Source of the DNA: Sphingomonas phyllosphaerae FA2
Lineage (GTDB): Bacteria; Pseudomonadota; Alphaproteobacteria; Sphingomonadales; Sphingomonadaceae
DNA length: 64,000 nucleotides
NCBI RefSeq assembly: GCF_000427645.1
Contig: NZ_KE386571.1
Span: forward strand, 3,474,737 to 3,538,736
Reading direction: 5' to 3'
The translations under genes and the position numbers were made by a program. Shown here piece by piece: positions 36,832 to 46,103 of this stretch. Every line of letters begins with the position of its first letter. The first letter of the stretch is position 1. The notes below the pieces were generated by a model, which saw only the letters and a program-made list of their open reading frames with translations, did no database searches and had not been told where the DNA came from.

Positions 36832-38481
36832 TCACTTCGGGCAGCTGTCTCCCGCCCCTGCGTCCAGATCGAGGCACCGCCCGTCGAGCCCCGACACCGG
36901 CAGTCCGATCGTCGCCGCCAGCGTCGGCGCGATGTCGACCGTTTCAACCGACAGCGGCTGCTCGAATGCGACCATCCCCTTGCGCCAGAACAGGATCGGC
37001 ACGCGCCGGTCGTAGTCCCACGGGCTACCGTGCGTCTCGACATAGAAGGGTGCCGGGGTGACGATCGTCGTCACGCGCGGCTTGAGCAGCACCATCAGGT
37101 CGCCCGATCGCTCCGCATCAGAGGAGGCGCGGGCACGCTCGATCAGCGTCCACGTCTCCGGCGGGGTTTTGGCGAAGGGCGTTGCCGCGATGTCGTCGCG
37201 GGTGAACGCCGCGGCGACCTGCGGCATCGCCAGATAGCGGCGCTTCGCCTCGGCGAGCACCTGCTTGCGCCGGGCGGCGGGCACGCTGTCGGCGATGTAC
37301 ACGTCGCTCTCCGGCCCGATCAGCACCGGCCCGGCGATGCCGAGATCACGCCCGATCGCCGCGCCGACCAGCTTGGCGGCGTTGCTGGCGGAAGCATGTT
37401 CCTCCATCGGCATCGCGCGCTGCTGCTGGCGCTCGGTCATGTCGTGCGCGCCGTGATCGGCAGTCAGCATCACCTCGTAATCCAGCCCCCATTCGTCGAG
37501 CTGCGACAGGAACGCGCCGATCGTCTGATCGAGCTGCGCCATCTGGATGCACATCTCGGAGCCCTGCGTGCCCAGCGCATGGCCGACATAATCGGTCGCC
37601 GACGCGCCGACCGCGATCAGGTCGGTGCCCGCGCCCTGGCCGAGCTTCATGTCCTGGATCAACCCCGCCGCCAGCGCGAACACCGCGCCGTCGAGCGCAG
37701 GCGAGGCGCGGAACGACTTGGCGTCGCCGCCTGCGCGCTGGAACTGCCCGGTGCCGATCGTCTGCGCGCCGACCGTGATCGGCTGCGCCAGTCCCTTGCA
37801 ATAGCCGGGCAGCGGCAACGGTGCCTGCGCCCCCGCCAGCAGCTTGCCAACCGCGTCATTGGCGCGGGTCACCACCGCCGGGACCGGCGCGGTGCTGCGC
37901 GATGGAAGCGTAACGAAATGATCGGTCGCCCAGAACCACATCTGGTCGGTGTGGTGCCCGCCCATCATGATCGCCGCGCGATCCTTGCCCGCGACCGCGA
38001 CGACGCGGGTGCGCGGATCGGCACGCTTCATCATGTCGCCCAACGTGTCGACGCGCAGATGCAGGTCGGAAGGCTGGTATTTGTCGTGGTCCGAGCCCGG
38101 CGCGCGCTCGTCCTCCGCACAATAGACGACCTTGTCGGGACGCCCGGCGCGTTGGTCGATCCAGTTGTTGGCGATGATCCCGGTATGTGCCGGGCGCATC
38201 CCGGTCAGGATCGTCGAGTGGCCGGGGCAGGTCTCGGTCGCGGCATGGCTTTGATAGCCCGACGGGAAGACTACACCCTGCTGGAGCCGGGCCAGCCCGT
38301 CGGTGTAGCGGTTGCGGTACTGGGCGAACAGATCCGCGGAGAATTGGTCCACCGAGATCGCGACGATCAGCTTGGGCTTGCCCTGCGGCGTCGCTGCGGC
38401 AGCGGCCGACGGCGTCTGGGCGGTGGCGGGAAACACCAGCGCGGCGGTGGTCAGCAAAGCGGCGGCAAACAACGATTTCAT
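36832..38481 (-). CDS. phoK: PhoK-type alkaline phosphatase
   Basis: This 549-residue secreted phosphatase belongs to the nucleotide pyrophosphatase/phosphodiesterase branch of the alkaline phosphatase superfamily and is very like Sphingomonas PhoK. A signal peptide (LLTTAALVFPATAQ) is followed by AISVDQFSADLFAQYRNRY (metal Asp45) and SHAATETCPGHSTILTG, where Thr84 corresponds to the phosphorylated Thr89 of PhoK. Further blocks are AGKDRAAIMMGG, SATDYVGHALG, LTADHGAHDM and VETHGSPWDYDRRVPILFWR. It should release phosphate from organic phosphomonoesters in the periplasm or outside the cell. The ATG at 38481 starts the signal peptide. It is divergent from the DsbD-like gene across 50 bases. Confidence 0.94.
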   Translation of the reverse strand: MKSLFAAALLTTAALVFPATAQTPSAAAAATPQGKPKLIVAISVDQFSADLFAQYRNRYTDGLARLQQGVVFPSGYQSHAATETCPGHSTILTGMRPAHTGIIANNWIDQRAGRPDKVVYCAEDERAPGSDHDKYQPSDLHLRVDTLGDMMKRADPRTRVVAVAGKDRAAIMMGGHHTDQMWFWATDHFVTLPSRSTAPVPAVVTRANDAVGKLLAGAQAPLPLPGYCKGLAQPITVGAQTIGTGQFQRAGGDAKSFRASPALDGAVFALAAGLIQDMKLGQGAGTDLIAVGASATDYVGHALGTQGSEMCIQMAQLDQTIGAFLSQLDEWGLDYEVMLTADHGAHDMTERQQQRAMPMEEHASASNAAKLVGAAIGRDLGIAGPVLIGPESDVYIADSVPAARRKQVLAEAKRRYLAMPQVAAAFTRDDIAATPFAKTPPETWTLIERARASSDAERSGDLMVLLKPRVTTIVTPAPFYVETHGSPWDYDRRVPILFWRKGMVAFEQPLSVETVDIAPTLAATIGLPVSGLDGRCLDLDAGAGDSCPK

Positions 38482-38531
38482 CGGGCAACCTTGATGCAAC
38501 GGGGAAGCGAAGCGGCTATGATCCCGCTCCG

Positions 38532-40553
38532 ATGATCAGGCAAGCAATGCGCGCGGCGCTTTTCACTCTGATGACAGCCGTTTCGCTGCTGCTTGCCGCC
38601 ACGGCCGGTGCGCAGACGCGGCATGTCGCGATGACGCTGATCGCCGAGAGCGACCGGCCGGCGCCGGGCAGCACCGTCGCGCTCGCGATCCATGCGGTGC
38701 CCGATACGGGCTGGCACGGTTATTGGCTCAACCCCGGCGATGCGGGGGTGGCGACGCGCGCCACCTGGACGCTGCCCCCCGGGGCGACCGCGGGGGCGCT
38801 CGCCTATCCGCCGCCGGGGCGGCTGGTGATCGCCGGGCTGATGAATCACGTCTACGAACGCCCGTGGACAATGCTGACGACATTGACGGTGCCCAAGGCA
38901 CTGGCCCCAGGCACCGCTCTGCCAGTGCGGGTCAAGCTCGACTATCTCGTCTGCACGGAGACGATCTGCGTTCCCGAGACGCAGGAGTTGAGCACGCAAC
39001 TGAAAATTGGCGACGCGCCGGTCACGCCCCAGCGCCGCGCGCAGTTCGACGCTTGGCGCCGCGCGCTTCCGCGCCCGCTTGGCAGTGCCGCGACATGGCA
39101 GATCGACGCCGGGCGCTTCCGGCTGTCAGTCCCCTATCCCGCCGATGCACCGCTCGGTCAGGCATGGTTCTACCCGGCGCGAAGCGGCGCGACCGACTAC
39201 GCCGCTACGCAGACCGTTAATCGCGACGGCGAGCGGCTGGTGATCGAGACCAAGGCGGCGGCCACGCCGGAGCACGGCGCGCTGGAAGGCGTGCTGACGC
39301 TCGGCGACGGCACCGCGCTGGCGCTGCTCGCACAGCCCGGCAGCGTCGCGCCCGCAAAGGGGTCGGCGGCACTCGACTGGGGCGTCGCGCTGGCGGCGTT
39401 CGGTGGCGCATTGCTCGGCGGGCTGTTGCTCAACATCATGCCGTGCGTTTTCCCGATCCTCAGCCTCAAGGCGCTCGGGCTCGCGCGCTCGGGCGAGAGC
39501 GAACGCCACGCGCGGGTCGAGGCGCTCGCCTATACCGCGGGCGTGGTGCTGGTGTGCCTCGCGCTCGGCGCGACCCTGCTGGTGCTGCGCGCGGGCGGGG
39601 CGAGCGCGGGCTGGGCGTTCCAGTTGCAGGACCCGCGCGTCGTCGGCGTGCTGCTGCTGCTGATTGTCGCGATCGCGCTCAACCTCGCCGGTTTGTTCGA
39701 GCTGCCCACCCCGCGATTCGCCGGGCGCAGCGGCGCGAGCGGCGCGTTCATGACCGGCGCGCTCGCCGCCTTCGTCGCGACGCCGTGCACCGGGCCGTTC
39801 ATGGGCGCGGCGCTCGGCGCGGCGCTGGTGCTGCCGCCGGTCGCGGCGCTGCTGGTGTTTGCGGGGCTAGGGCTCGGCATTGCGCTGCCGTTCCTGTTGA
39901 TCGGCTTCGTCCCCGCGCTGCGGCGCCGGCTGCCGAAGCCGGGGATGTGGATGGTGCGGCTGCGCCACGTCCTGTCGGTGCCAATGTTTGCGACCGCGCT
40001 CGCGCTCGCCTGGGTGCTCGGGAGACAGGCCGGGGTGGACGGCATGACGATCGCGCTCGCCGCGGCGCTGCTCGCCGGGCTCGGGCTGTGGTGGAGCGGG
40101 CGGCGGCAGGCGCAGGGGGAACGGCTGGTCTGGGCGCCCGCGCTGGTCGCGCTGCTGCTGGGAGGTGCCGCGCTCGCCACCGTCCGTGCGCAGCCGGCAG
40201 GCGCGGCCATTGCCAAGGTCGCGGGTGCTGAGCCGTTCACCGAGGCGCGGCTCGCGGCGTTGCGCGCGGAAGGACGGCCGGTGTTTGCCTATTTCACCGC
40301 CGACTGGTGCCTGACGTGCAAGGTCAACGAAAAAGCCGCGATCGAGACGCGCGCGGTGGCGGATGCCTTCGCGCGCAACAAGGTCGCGGTGCTGGTCGGC
40401 GACTGGACCGATGGCGACCCGGTGCTCGGCCGCTTCATCGCGCAGCACAATCGCGCCGGAGTGCCGCTTTACCTATTTTACTCGCGCGGTACCGCCACTC
40501 CGCGCGTACTTCCGCAGGTGCTCACTCCGACGATGCTCACATCGTTGCGCTGA
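38532..40553 (+). CDS. DsbD-family protein-disulfide reductase
   Basis: This 673-residue membrane reductase passes electrons from cytosolic thioredoxin to the periplasm. It has a signal peptide (LMTAVSLLLAATAGAQ), an N-terminal periplasmic domain with CTETIC, eight or so membrane segments including the redox cysteines in NIMPCVFPILSLK and VATPCTGPFMGAAL, and a C-terminal thioredoxin-like domain with FTADWCLTCKVNEKAA. The layout fits the ScsB/DsbD-like group rather than classical short CcdA. It could feed the ccmG system encoded 14 kb away, but no direct link is seen. Confidence 0.9.
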   Translation: MIRQAMRAALFTLMTAVSLLLAATAGAQTRHVAMTLIAESDRPAPGSTVALAIHAVPDTGWHGYWLNPGDAGVATRATWTLPPGATAGALAYPPPGRLVIAGLMNHVYERPWTMLTTLTVPKALAPGTALPVRVKLDYLVCTETICVPETQELSTQLKIGDAPVTPQRRAQFDAWRRALPRPLGSAATWQIDAGRFRLSVPYPADAPLGQAWFYPARSGATDYAATQTVNRDGERLVIETKAAATPEHGALEGVLTLGDGTALALLAQPGSVAPAKGSAALDWGVALAAFGGALLGGLLLNIMPCVFPILSLKALGLARSGESERHARVEALAYTAGVVLVCLALGATLLVLRAGGASAGWAFQLQDPRVVGVLLLLIVAIALNLAGLFELPTPRFAGRSGASGAFMTGALAAFVATPCTGPFMGAALGAALVLPPVAALLVFAGLGLGIALPFLLIGFVPALRRRLPKPGMWMVRLRHVLSVPMFATALALAWVLGRQAGVDGMTIALAAALLAGLGLWWSGRRQAQGERLVWAPALVALLLGGAALATVRAQPAGAAIAKVAGAEPFTEARLAALRAEGRPVFAYFTADWCLTCKVNEKAAIETRAVADAFARNKVAVLVGDWTDGDPVLGRFIAQHNRAGVPLYLFYSRGTATPRVLPQVLTPTMLTSLR

Positions 40554-40642
40554 CAGCTGCTGCACTGCAATGAAATGTTGCACGGGGCGTTGATCTCGCT
40601 CAGCATGCGACGAATCCGGTTGTCGGGCGTTGCAGGGGACAA

Positions 40643-42145
40643 ATGGGGAAAGCGGCGTTTGACGAGATCATGGGGGCAAGCAGCGCCGACGGCGCGCGCC
40701 CCGAGTTGCGGGAATTGTGTCGGTGGCTCGCCGACACGCCCGACGGCGAGTTGCGTCGTCGGCAGCAATCCGCCGAAACGACCTTTCGCCAGCTCGGCAT
40801 CACCTTCGCCGTATATGGGGAGAGTGACGCCGGCGAGCGGATCATCCCGTTCGACATCGTGCCGCGCGTCTTCCTCGCCGACGAATGGGCGCGACTTTCC
40901 GAGGGGCTGATCCAGCGCGTCGAGGCGATCAACGCCTTTCTCGTCGATATTTATGGCGAGCAGAAGATCCTGCGTGACGGCGTACTGCCCCCCGACCTGA
41001 TCCTCGGCAATGCGCAATTCCGCCCGGAAATAGCGGGAATCCGCCCCCCGCATGACGTCTGGGCCCATATCTGCGGGATCGACCTCGTCCGTACCGGCCC
41101 CGACGATTTCTTCGTGCTGGAGGACAATGCCCGAACGCCGTCGGGCGTCAGCTACATGCTGGAAAACCGCGAGGCGATGGTGCGGCTTTGCCCCGAACTG
41201 TTCGCCAAGTTCCGCGTCGCCGCGGTCGACAGCTATCCCGATCGGTTGCTGGAGACGATGCGTTCGGTGGCGCCGCGCGGCTGCGGCGGGAAGCCCACCT
41301 GCGTGGTGTTGACGCCCGGCCACTACAATTCGGCCTATTACGAGCACAGCTTCCTCGCTGATTCGATGGGTGTCGAGCTGGTCGAGGCCGCCGACCTCGT
41401 CGTCGATGACGATGTCGTCTACATGCGCACCATCGAGGGTCGCGTGCGCGTCGATGTCATCTATCGTCGCGTCGACGACGACTATCTTGATCCGCTCGTC
41501 TTCCGTGCCGATTCGATGCTCGGTGTGCCGGGGCTGATCGCGGCCTATGCGGCGGGCAATGTCGCGATCCTCAATGCGCCAGGCAACGGCATCGCCGACG
41601 ACAAGGCGATCTACAGCTACATGCCTGAGATCGTGAAATATTACTCGGGCAGCGATGCGCGGCTGCCCAACGTCGAAACCTATCGCTGTCGCGAACCGCA
41701 GGCGCTCAAATACGTGCTCGACCATCTCGGCGAATTGGTCGTCAAGCTGGTCGATGGCTCGGGCGGCTACGGAATGCTCGTCGGCCCGACCGCCTCATCG
41801 GCGGAGATCGAGCGCTTTCGCGCCGCGCTGATTGCGGTGCCCGAACGCTATATCGCGCAGCCGACGCTGGCGCTGTCGACCGTCCCGACATTGGTTGAGC
41901 AAGGCGTGGCGCCGCGCCACGTCGATTTCCGCCCGTTCGTGCTGACCGGCGCAAAGGGCGTGCAGGTTGTTCCCGGCGGGCTGACCCGCGTCGCGCTGCG
42001 CGAAGGGTCGCTGGTCGTCAATTCGTCGCAGGGCGGCGGGACCAAGGACAGTTTCGTGCTCATGGACGAGCCACGCGGCATGACCCAGACGATGTCGGGC
42101 GCGGGGGGCACCATGACGCAGACGCTCGGGCCGGGGCAGGGCTGA
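40643..42145 (+). CDS. Circularly permuted ATP-grasp family protein
   Basis: This 500-residue cytosolic protein is of the circularly permuted ATP-grasp type 2 family (formerly DUF404/DUF407). Markers are ERIIPFDIVPRVF, the DDFFVLEDNARTPSGVSYML block, ILNAPGNGIADDKAIYSYMP, and VVKLVDGSGGYGMLVGP. Family members are predicted to form amide bonds using ATP, but substrates are unknown. AGGGGA lies just before the ATG. The stop overlaps the start of the alpha-E gene (TGATG). It is the first gene of a three-gene operon that recurs in many bacteria and may make or attach a small peptide. Confidence 0.92.
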   Translation: MGKAAFDEIMGASSADGARPELRELCRWLADTPDGELRRRQQSAETTFRQLGITFAVYGESDAGERIIPFDIVPRVFLADEWARLSEGLIQRVEAINAFLVDIYGEQKILRDGVLPPDLILGNAQFRPEIAGIRPPHDVWAHICGIDLVRTGPDDFFVLEDNARTPSGVSYMLENREAMVRLCPELFAKFRVAAVDSYPDRLLETMRSVAPRGCGGKPTCVVLTPGHYNSAYYEHSFLADSMGVELVEAADLVVDDDVVYMRTIEGRVRVDVIYRRVDDDYLDPLVFRADSMLGVPGLIAAYAAGNVAILNAPGNGIADDKAIYSYMPEIVKYYSGSDARLPNVETYRCREPQALKYVLDHLGELVVKLVDGSGGYGMLVGPTASSAEIERFRAALIAVPERYIAQPTLALSTVPTLVEQGVAPRHVDFRPFVLTGAKGVQVVPGGLTRVALREGSLVVNSSQGGGTKDSFVLMDEPRGMTQTMSGAGGTMTQTLGPGQG

Positions 42146-43080
42146 TGCTCAGCCGCACCGCCGCCTCGCTCTACTGGCTCGGTCGGTATGTCGAGCGTGC
42201 CGATTTCCTCGCGCGGCTGATCGAAGCGACGCTGCGCCTCGATGTGCTCTCCCCGCGCTCGGCGGGTGAGGATGCGTGGCGCACCGCGCTCGCGGTCAGC
42301 GAAACCGCCGACGCCTTCGCTGCGGGTGGCCATGCGCTGACCCGCGAGGAGGTCGCGCATTTCCTGCTCGACAGCAGTGCGCATCGCGGCTCGATCCTGC
42401 GCTGCCTCGCGATGGCGCGCGACAATGCCCGCGCGGTGCGCACCGCGCTCAGCCGGGAGGCGTGGCAGGCGATCAACGGCGCATGGCTGATCTTCGACCA
42501 GCGCATGACCCGGCTCGACCCCACCGCGACGCTGAACGTGGTCGATGCGGTCAAGGCCGAGACGCGCGGATTCGAGGGCGCGGTGCACCGGATGCTCCGC
42601 AACCAGACGACCTCGTTCATCCGGCTGGGGCAGGCGGTCGAGCGCACCGACAACACCGCGCGGCTGCTCGACGTCAAATATCACATCCTGCTGCCGGAGG
42701 GCGAGCGCGTCGGCGGCACGGTCGACCGCGACCAATGGACGACGATCCTGCAGACCGTCTCGGCGGTCACTGCCTATCGCTGGCTGTACAATGACGGCCT
42801 CAATCCCACCAACGTCATCGACCTGCTGCTCAGCCGCGCCGAGCTGCCGCGCAGCCTCGCCGCATCGATCGAGGAAACAGTCGCCGCGCTCACCGCGCTT
42901 GCCCGCGCCAGCGGCACGCAGGGCGAGGCCGACCGGATGGCGCGCACCCGCCAGGCCCGCGTCGCGCGCACCCGCACCGGCGACGTGATCGCCGCCGGGC
43001 TCCACCAGCATCTTCAGGCCCTGATCGTCGAGAATGCGCAATTGCACGACGCGATCGGCCGCCAGTTCAAGTTCCACTGA
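42145..43080 (+). CDS. Alpha-E domain protein
   Basis: This 311-residue all-helical protein belongs to the alpha-E (DUF403) family. It begins MLSRTAASLYWLGRYVERADFLARLIE, the family signature, with further blocks NARAVRTALSREAWQAINGA and SFIRLGQAVERTDNTARLLDVKY. Alpha-E proteins almost always accompany the permuted ATP-grasp proteins, and their molecular role is not established. Its start overlaps the ATP-grasp stop, and its stop overlaps the start of the next gene, so all three should be made together. Confidence 0.93.
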   Translation: MLSRTAASLYWLGRYVERADFLARLIEATLRLDVLSPRSAGEDAWRTALAVSETADAFAAGGHALTREEVAHFLLDSSAHRGSILRCLAMARDNARAVRTALSREAWQAINGAWLIFDQRMTRLDPTATLNVVDAVKAETRGFEGAVHRMLRNQTTSFIRLGQAVERTDNTARLLDVKYHILLPEGERVGGTVDRDQWTTILQTVSAVTAYRWLYNDGLNPTNVIDLLLSRAELPRSLAASIEETVAALTALARASGTQGEADRMARTRQARVARTRTGDVIAAGLHQHLQALIVENAQLHDAIGRQFKFH

Positions 43081-43880
43081 TGCGCCTGACCATCGACCAC
43101 CGCACCACCTATCGTTTCACCGCACCGCAAGGGCGCGTGGTGCAGCTGCTGCGGATGACCCCGCGCAACACGCACGACCAGACGGTTGCGGCGTGGAACA
43201 TCAACATCGACTGCGACGCGCGGCTGCGCGAACATCGCGACGGCTTCGGCAACATTACCACGATGCTCTATGCCGAGGGACCGCTGTCGGGGATCGAGAT
43301 CAGCGTTTCGGGCGAAGTGGTGACCAGTTCGTCGAGCGGCGTGCTCCACGGCACGTTCGAGCCGCTGCCCGCCGCGCTGTACCTGCGCAGTACGCCTGCA
43401 ACGCACGCCGAACCCGCGCTCGCCGCCTTTGCGCAGGCTGAGGTCGAGGGGCGTGCCCGAATCGCCGCACTCCATGCGCTCAATACCGCGCTGCACCGTC
43501 GCTTCGAGGTCGTCGACGGCCGCCCCGAGCCGGGGCTCGCCGTCACCGCCGCCTTCGCGCGCGACACCGCCACCGCGCGCGATCTGGCGCAGATGTTTGT
43601 CGCCGCCGCGCGCGCCGCCGCTTTTCCGGCACGTTATGTCACCGGATATTGTGACATATTGGCCGGTGGTCGCGCGACGCCGCACGGCTGGGCGGAGGCG
43701 TGGGTCGAAGGGCTCGGCTGGGTGGGATTCGACCCGACCCTCGGGTGTTCGCCCGAGGCGCATCACGTCCGCGTCGCGGTCGCGCTCGACGCTGCGGGTT
43801 GTTCCCCGGTCGCGGGGTCGCGGCTGGGAGAGGGCCGCGAATGCCTCGACGTTGAGGTGCAGGTCAGCGGGCAGGATTGA
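43080..43880 (+). CDS. Transglutaminase-like protein lacking the catalytic cysteine
   Basis: This 266-residue protein has an N-terminal bacterial transglutaminase-like region (MRLTIDHRTTYRFTAPQGRVVQLLRMTPR) and a transglutaminase core. The core retains the catalytic-type His202 in PHGWAEAW and Asp218 in GWVGFDPTLG. The position that is Cys in GVCRDFAH of active relatives reads ATARDLAQ here: Ala166, clearly GCG in the DNA. Proteolytic or transglutaminase chemistry is therefore not expected; a binding or scaffold role is the inference. It is the third gene of the operon. No proteasome-like protease, a frequent further partner, follows. Confidence 0.85.
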   Translation: MRLTIDHRTTYRFTAPQGRVVQLLRMTPRNTHDQTVAAWNINIDCDARLREHRDGFGNITTMLYAEGPLSGIEISVSGEVVTSSSSGVLHGTFEPLPAALYLRSTPATHAEPALAAFAQAEVEGRARIAALHALNTALHRRFEVVDGRPEPGLAVTAAFARDTATARDLAQMFVAAARAAAFPARYVTGYCDILAGGRATPHGWAEAWVEGLGWVGFDPTLGCSPEAHHVRVAVALDAAGCSPVAGSRLGEGRECLDVEVQVSGQD

Positions 43881-44071
43881 CCGCACGCATCGGATCGTAT
43901 ACCACTCGCGCCAACATCAAGAGTCGACCTAGTTCGACGCCAACCTGCTCCCGAGCAAGGTGGCGCCTCCGGCGATGGGGGGATGTGGCCGGACCGGCAA
44001 CCAACGGGACCTTTCGCCACATATCGTCTTCGACCCCTGATGCCTGAAATCGAGCAACAGGATCAGCGACC

Positions 44072-45121
44072 GTGACGACCGAGCCCCAGCAATTCGCCAG
44101 CGACAATTATGCCGGAGCCTGCCCGGAGGCGCTGGACGCGATGCTCGCCGCCAATGCCGGCTCGGCGGTCGCTTATGGTGACGACGGCTGGACGCAGCGC
44201 GCCTCCGACAGCTTTCGGACACTGTTCGAGACCGACGCGGAGGTGTTCTTCGTCTTCAATGGCACGGCAGCCAATTCGCTCGCGCTCGCCTCGCTGTGCC
44301 AGAGCTATCACAGCGTCATCTGCTCGTCGGCGGCGCATGTCGAAACTGACGAATGCGGCGCGCCCGAATTCTTCTCGAACGGCTCCAAGCTGCTGCTCGC
44401 GCCATCCGCCGACGGCAAGCTGAGCCCCGAAGCGATCCGTACGCTCGCGGGCAGCCGCTCCGACATCCACTTTCCCAAGCCACGCGTCGTCACGATCACC
44501 CAGCCGACCGAGACCGGGCAAGTCTATTCGATCGCCGAAGTGCGCGCGATCTCGGCGGTGTGCCGCGAATTGGGGCTGAAGCTGCATATGGACGGCGCGC
44601 GCTTCGCCCATGCCTGTGCCGCGCTCGGCTGCACGCCCGCCGCGATCACCTGGGAGGCCGGGGTCGACGTGCTTTGCTTCGGCGGCACCAAGAACGGGTT
44701 GATGATCGGTGAGGCGGTGATCTTCTTCGATCGCGCGCTCGCCGAGGACTTCGACTATCGATGCAAGCAAGCCGGGCAGCTCGCCTCGAAGATGCGTTTC
44801 CTGTCCGCGCCGTGGATCGGGCTGATCGAGAGCGGCGCATGGTTGCGCAACGCCGAGCACGGCAACGCCTGCGCCGAACGGCTCGCGGCGCGGGTGGCGG
44901 ATCTGCCGGCGGTGCGGCTTTTGTTCCCGGTGCAGGCCAATGCGGTGTTCCTGATCGCCCCCGATGCGGTGCTCGACGATCTCCGCGCGCGCGGCTGGCG
45001 TTTCTACACCTTCATCGGCGGCGGGGCGCGCTTCATGTTTGCATGGGATGCCGACCCGGCGCGCGTCGACCAGCTCGCCGCCGATATCCGCGCGGCGTGT
45101 GAGGTGCGGGCGCTGGCGTAA
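44072..45121 (+). CDS. ltaE: Low-specificity L-threonine aldolase
   Basis: This 349-residue pyridoxal-phosphate enzyme splits L-threonine or L-allo-threonine into glycine and acetaldehyde. Family markers are FASDNYAGACPEALDAM, VFNGTAANSLAL, the His stack in SSAAHVETDECGAPEFF, LHMDGARFAHACAALG and the cofactor lysine in CFGGTKNGLMIGEAV (Lys207). The GTG at 44072 is preceded by AGGA at about ten bases. It lies after a 191-base spacer in which nothing was recognised and is convergent with bpt across an intact palindromic repeat. Small differences from beta-eliminating lyases cannot be excluded, but the length and motifs fit LtaE. Confidence 0.9.
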   Translation: MTTEPQQFASDNYAGACPEALDAMLAANAGSAVAYGDDGWTQRASDSFRTLFETDAEVFFVFNGTAANSLALASLCQSYHSVICSSAAHVETDECGAPEFFSNGSKLLLAPSADGKLSPEAIRTLAGSRSDIHFPKPRVVTITQPTETGQVYSIAEVRAISAVCRELGLKLHMDGARFAHACAALGCTPAAITWEAGVDVLCFGGTKNGLMIGEAVIFFDRALAEDFDYRCKQAGQLASKMRFLSAPWIGLIESGAWLRNAEHGNACAERLAARVADLPAVRLLFPVQANAVFLIAPDAVLDDLRARGWRFYTFIGGGARFMFAWDADPARVDQLAADIRAACEVRALA

Positions 45122-45123
45122 TT

Positions 45124-45207
45124 CGTCACCCCGGACTTGATCCGGGATCCCGCTTTCTCTGCTCCGATCGGGAAGAAGCGGGGTCCCGGATCAAGGCCGG
45201 AACGACG
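45124..45207. repeat. Intact CCGGACTTGATCCGG palindrome between convergent genes
   Basis: This 84-bp inverted repeat runs from CGTCACCCCGGACTTGATCC to GGATCAAGGCCGGAACGACG. It occupies the whole gap between the ltaE stop and the bpt stop, where a hairpin could end transcripts from both sides. It is the same family as the copy split by the IS at 35633. Confidence 0.85.
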
Positions 45208-45211
45208 CGGA

Positions 45212-45970
45212 TCAAACGGTCAGCGGCTCGATCGCTTCGTCGGGCATCAACACCCAGCCATGCGTGCCGAGCATCTCGATCGGACGATAGCGTGTCTTAT
45301 ACGCCATCCGTTGCGACCCCTTCACCCAGTAACCGAGGTACACATAAGGCAGCCCCGCCTCGCGCGCGCGCGCGATGTGATCGAGGATGATGTAATTCCC
45401 GAGCGCGGGTCGCGCGTCCTGATCGGTGTCGAAAAAGCTGTAGACCATCGACAGCCCGTCCGCCTGCCGGTCGGTCAGGCAACAGCCGACCAGCTTGCCC
45501 GGTCGCCCGCCGTCCGACGGCTCGCGATATTCGACCACCACCGAATTGACCGGCGAATGTTCGATCATGTCGGCGAAGTCGCCTTCGTCCATCGCTGCCA
45601 TCCCGCCGCCGGGATGCCGCGCCGACAGATAGCGGCGCATCAGCGTATATTGCTCGTCAGTCGCCCACGGACGGCACGCCGATACATCCAGATCGGCGTG
45701 CCGGCGCATCAGCTTGCGCTGCGTGGCGTTGGGCTCGAACTCGTGCGTGCGCACCCGCACCGAGACGCAGGCGGAGCAGCCCGCGCAACTCGGGCGATAC
45801 GCGACCGACTGGCTGCGGCGGAAGCCGATCCGCCCGAGCGCGTCGTTCAGCTCGCCGGCCTCCGGGCCGGACAATTCGGTGAAAACCTTCCGTTCCTGCC
45901 GGCCGGGCAGATACGGGCACGGCTGCGGGCTGGTGACGAAGAAGCGCGGAAAGCGGAAAGGTGCCGTCAT
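45212..45970 (-). CDS. bpt: Aspartate/glutamate leucyltransferase (N-end rule)
   Basis: Bpt transfers leucine from leucyl-tRNA to proteins with N-terminal Asp or Glu, marking them for ClpS/ClpAP degradation. The 252-residue protein has the ATE1-like N-terminal domain ([41 protein letters not shown]) with conserved cysteines, and the C-terminal domain blocks [20 protein letters not shown] and [17 protein letters not shown]. It was formerly annotated arginyltransferase. The ATG at 45970 directly starts the normal N-terminus. A single gene, 133 bases from ilvA on the same strand. Confidence 0.93.
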   Translation of the reverse strand: MTAPFRFPRFFVTSPQPCPYLPGRQERKVFTELSGPEAGELNDALGRIGFRRSQSVAYRPSCAGCSACVSVRVRTHEFEPNATQRKLMRRHADLDVSACRPWATDEQYTLMRRYLSARHPGGGMAAMDEGDFADMIEHSPVNSVVVEYREPSDGGRPGKLVGCCLTDRQADGLSMVYSFFDTDQDARPALGNYIILDHIARAREAGLPYVYLGYWVKGSQRMAYKTRYRPIEMLGTHGWVLMPDEAIEPLTV

Positions 45971-46103
45971 GCGTGCCGACCCTTTCCTGCGCTGCCCATG
46001 TGACCACCCATCTTCACCGCGAAGCGCCGACGCCTCGATGCCTTCATATGCGACGACGCCTGTCCGGTGAAAAGCCGCTTTACCATGAAAGCGGTAGACC
46101 GTT

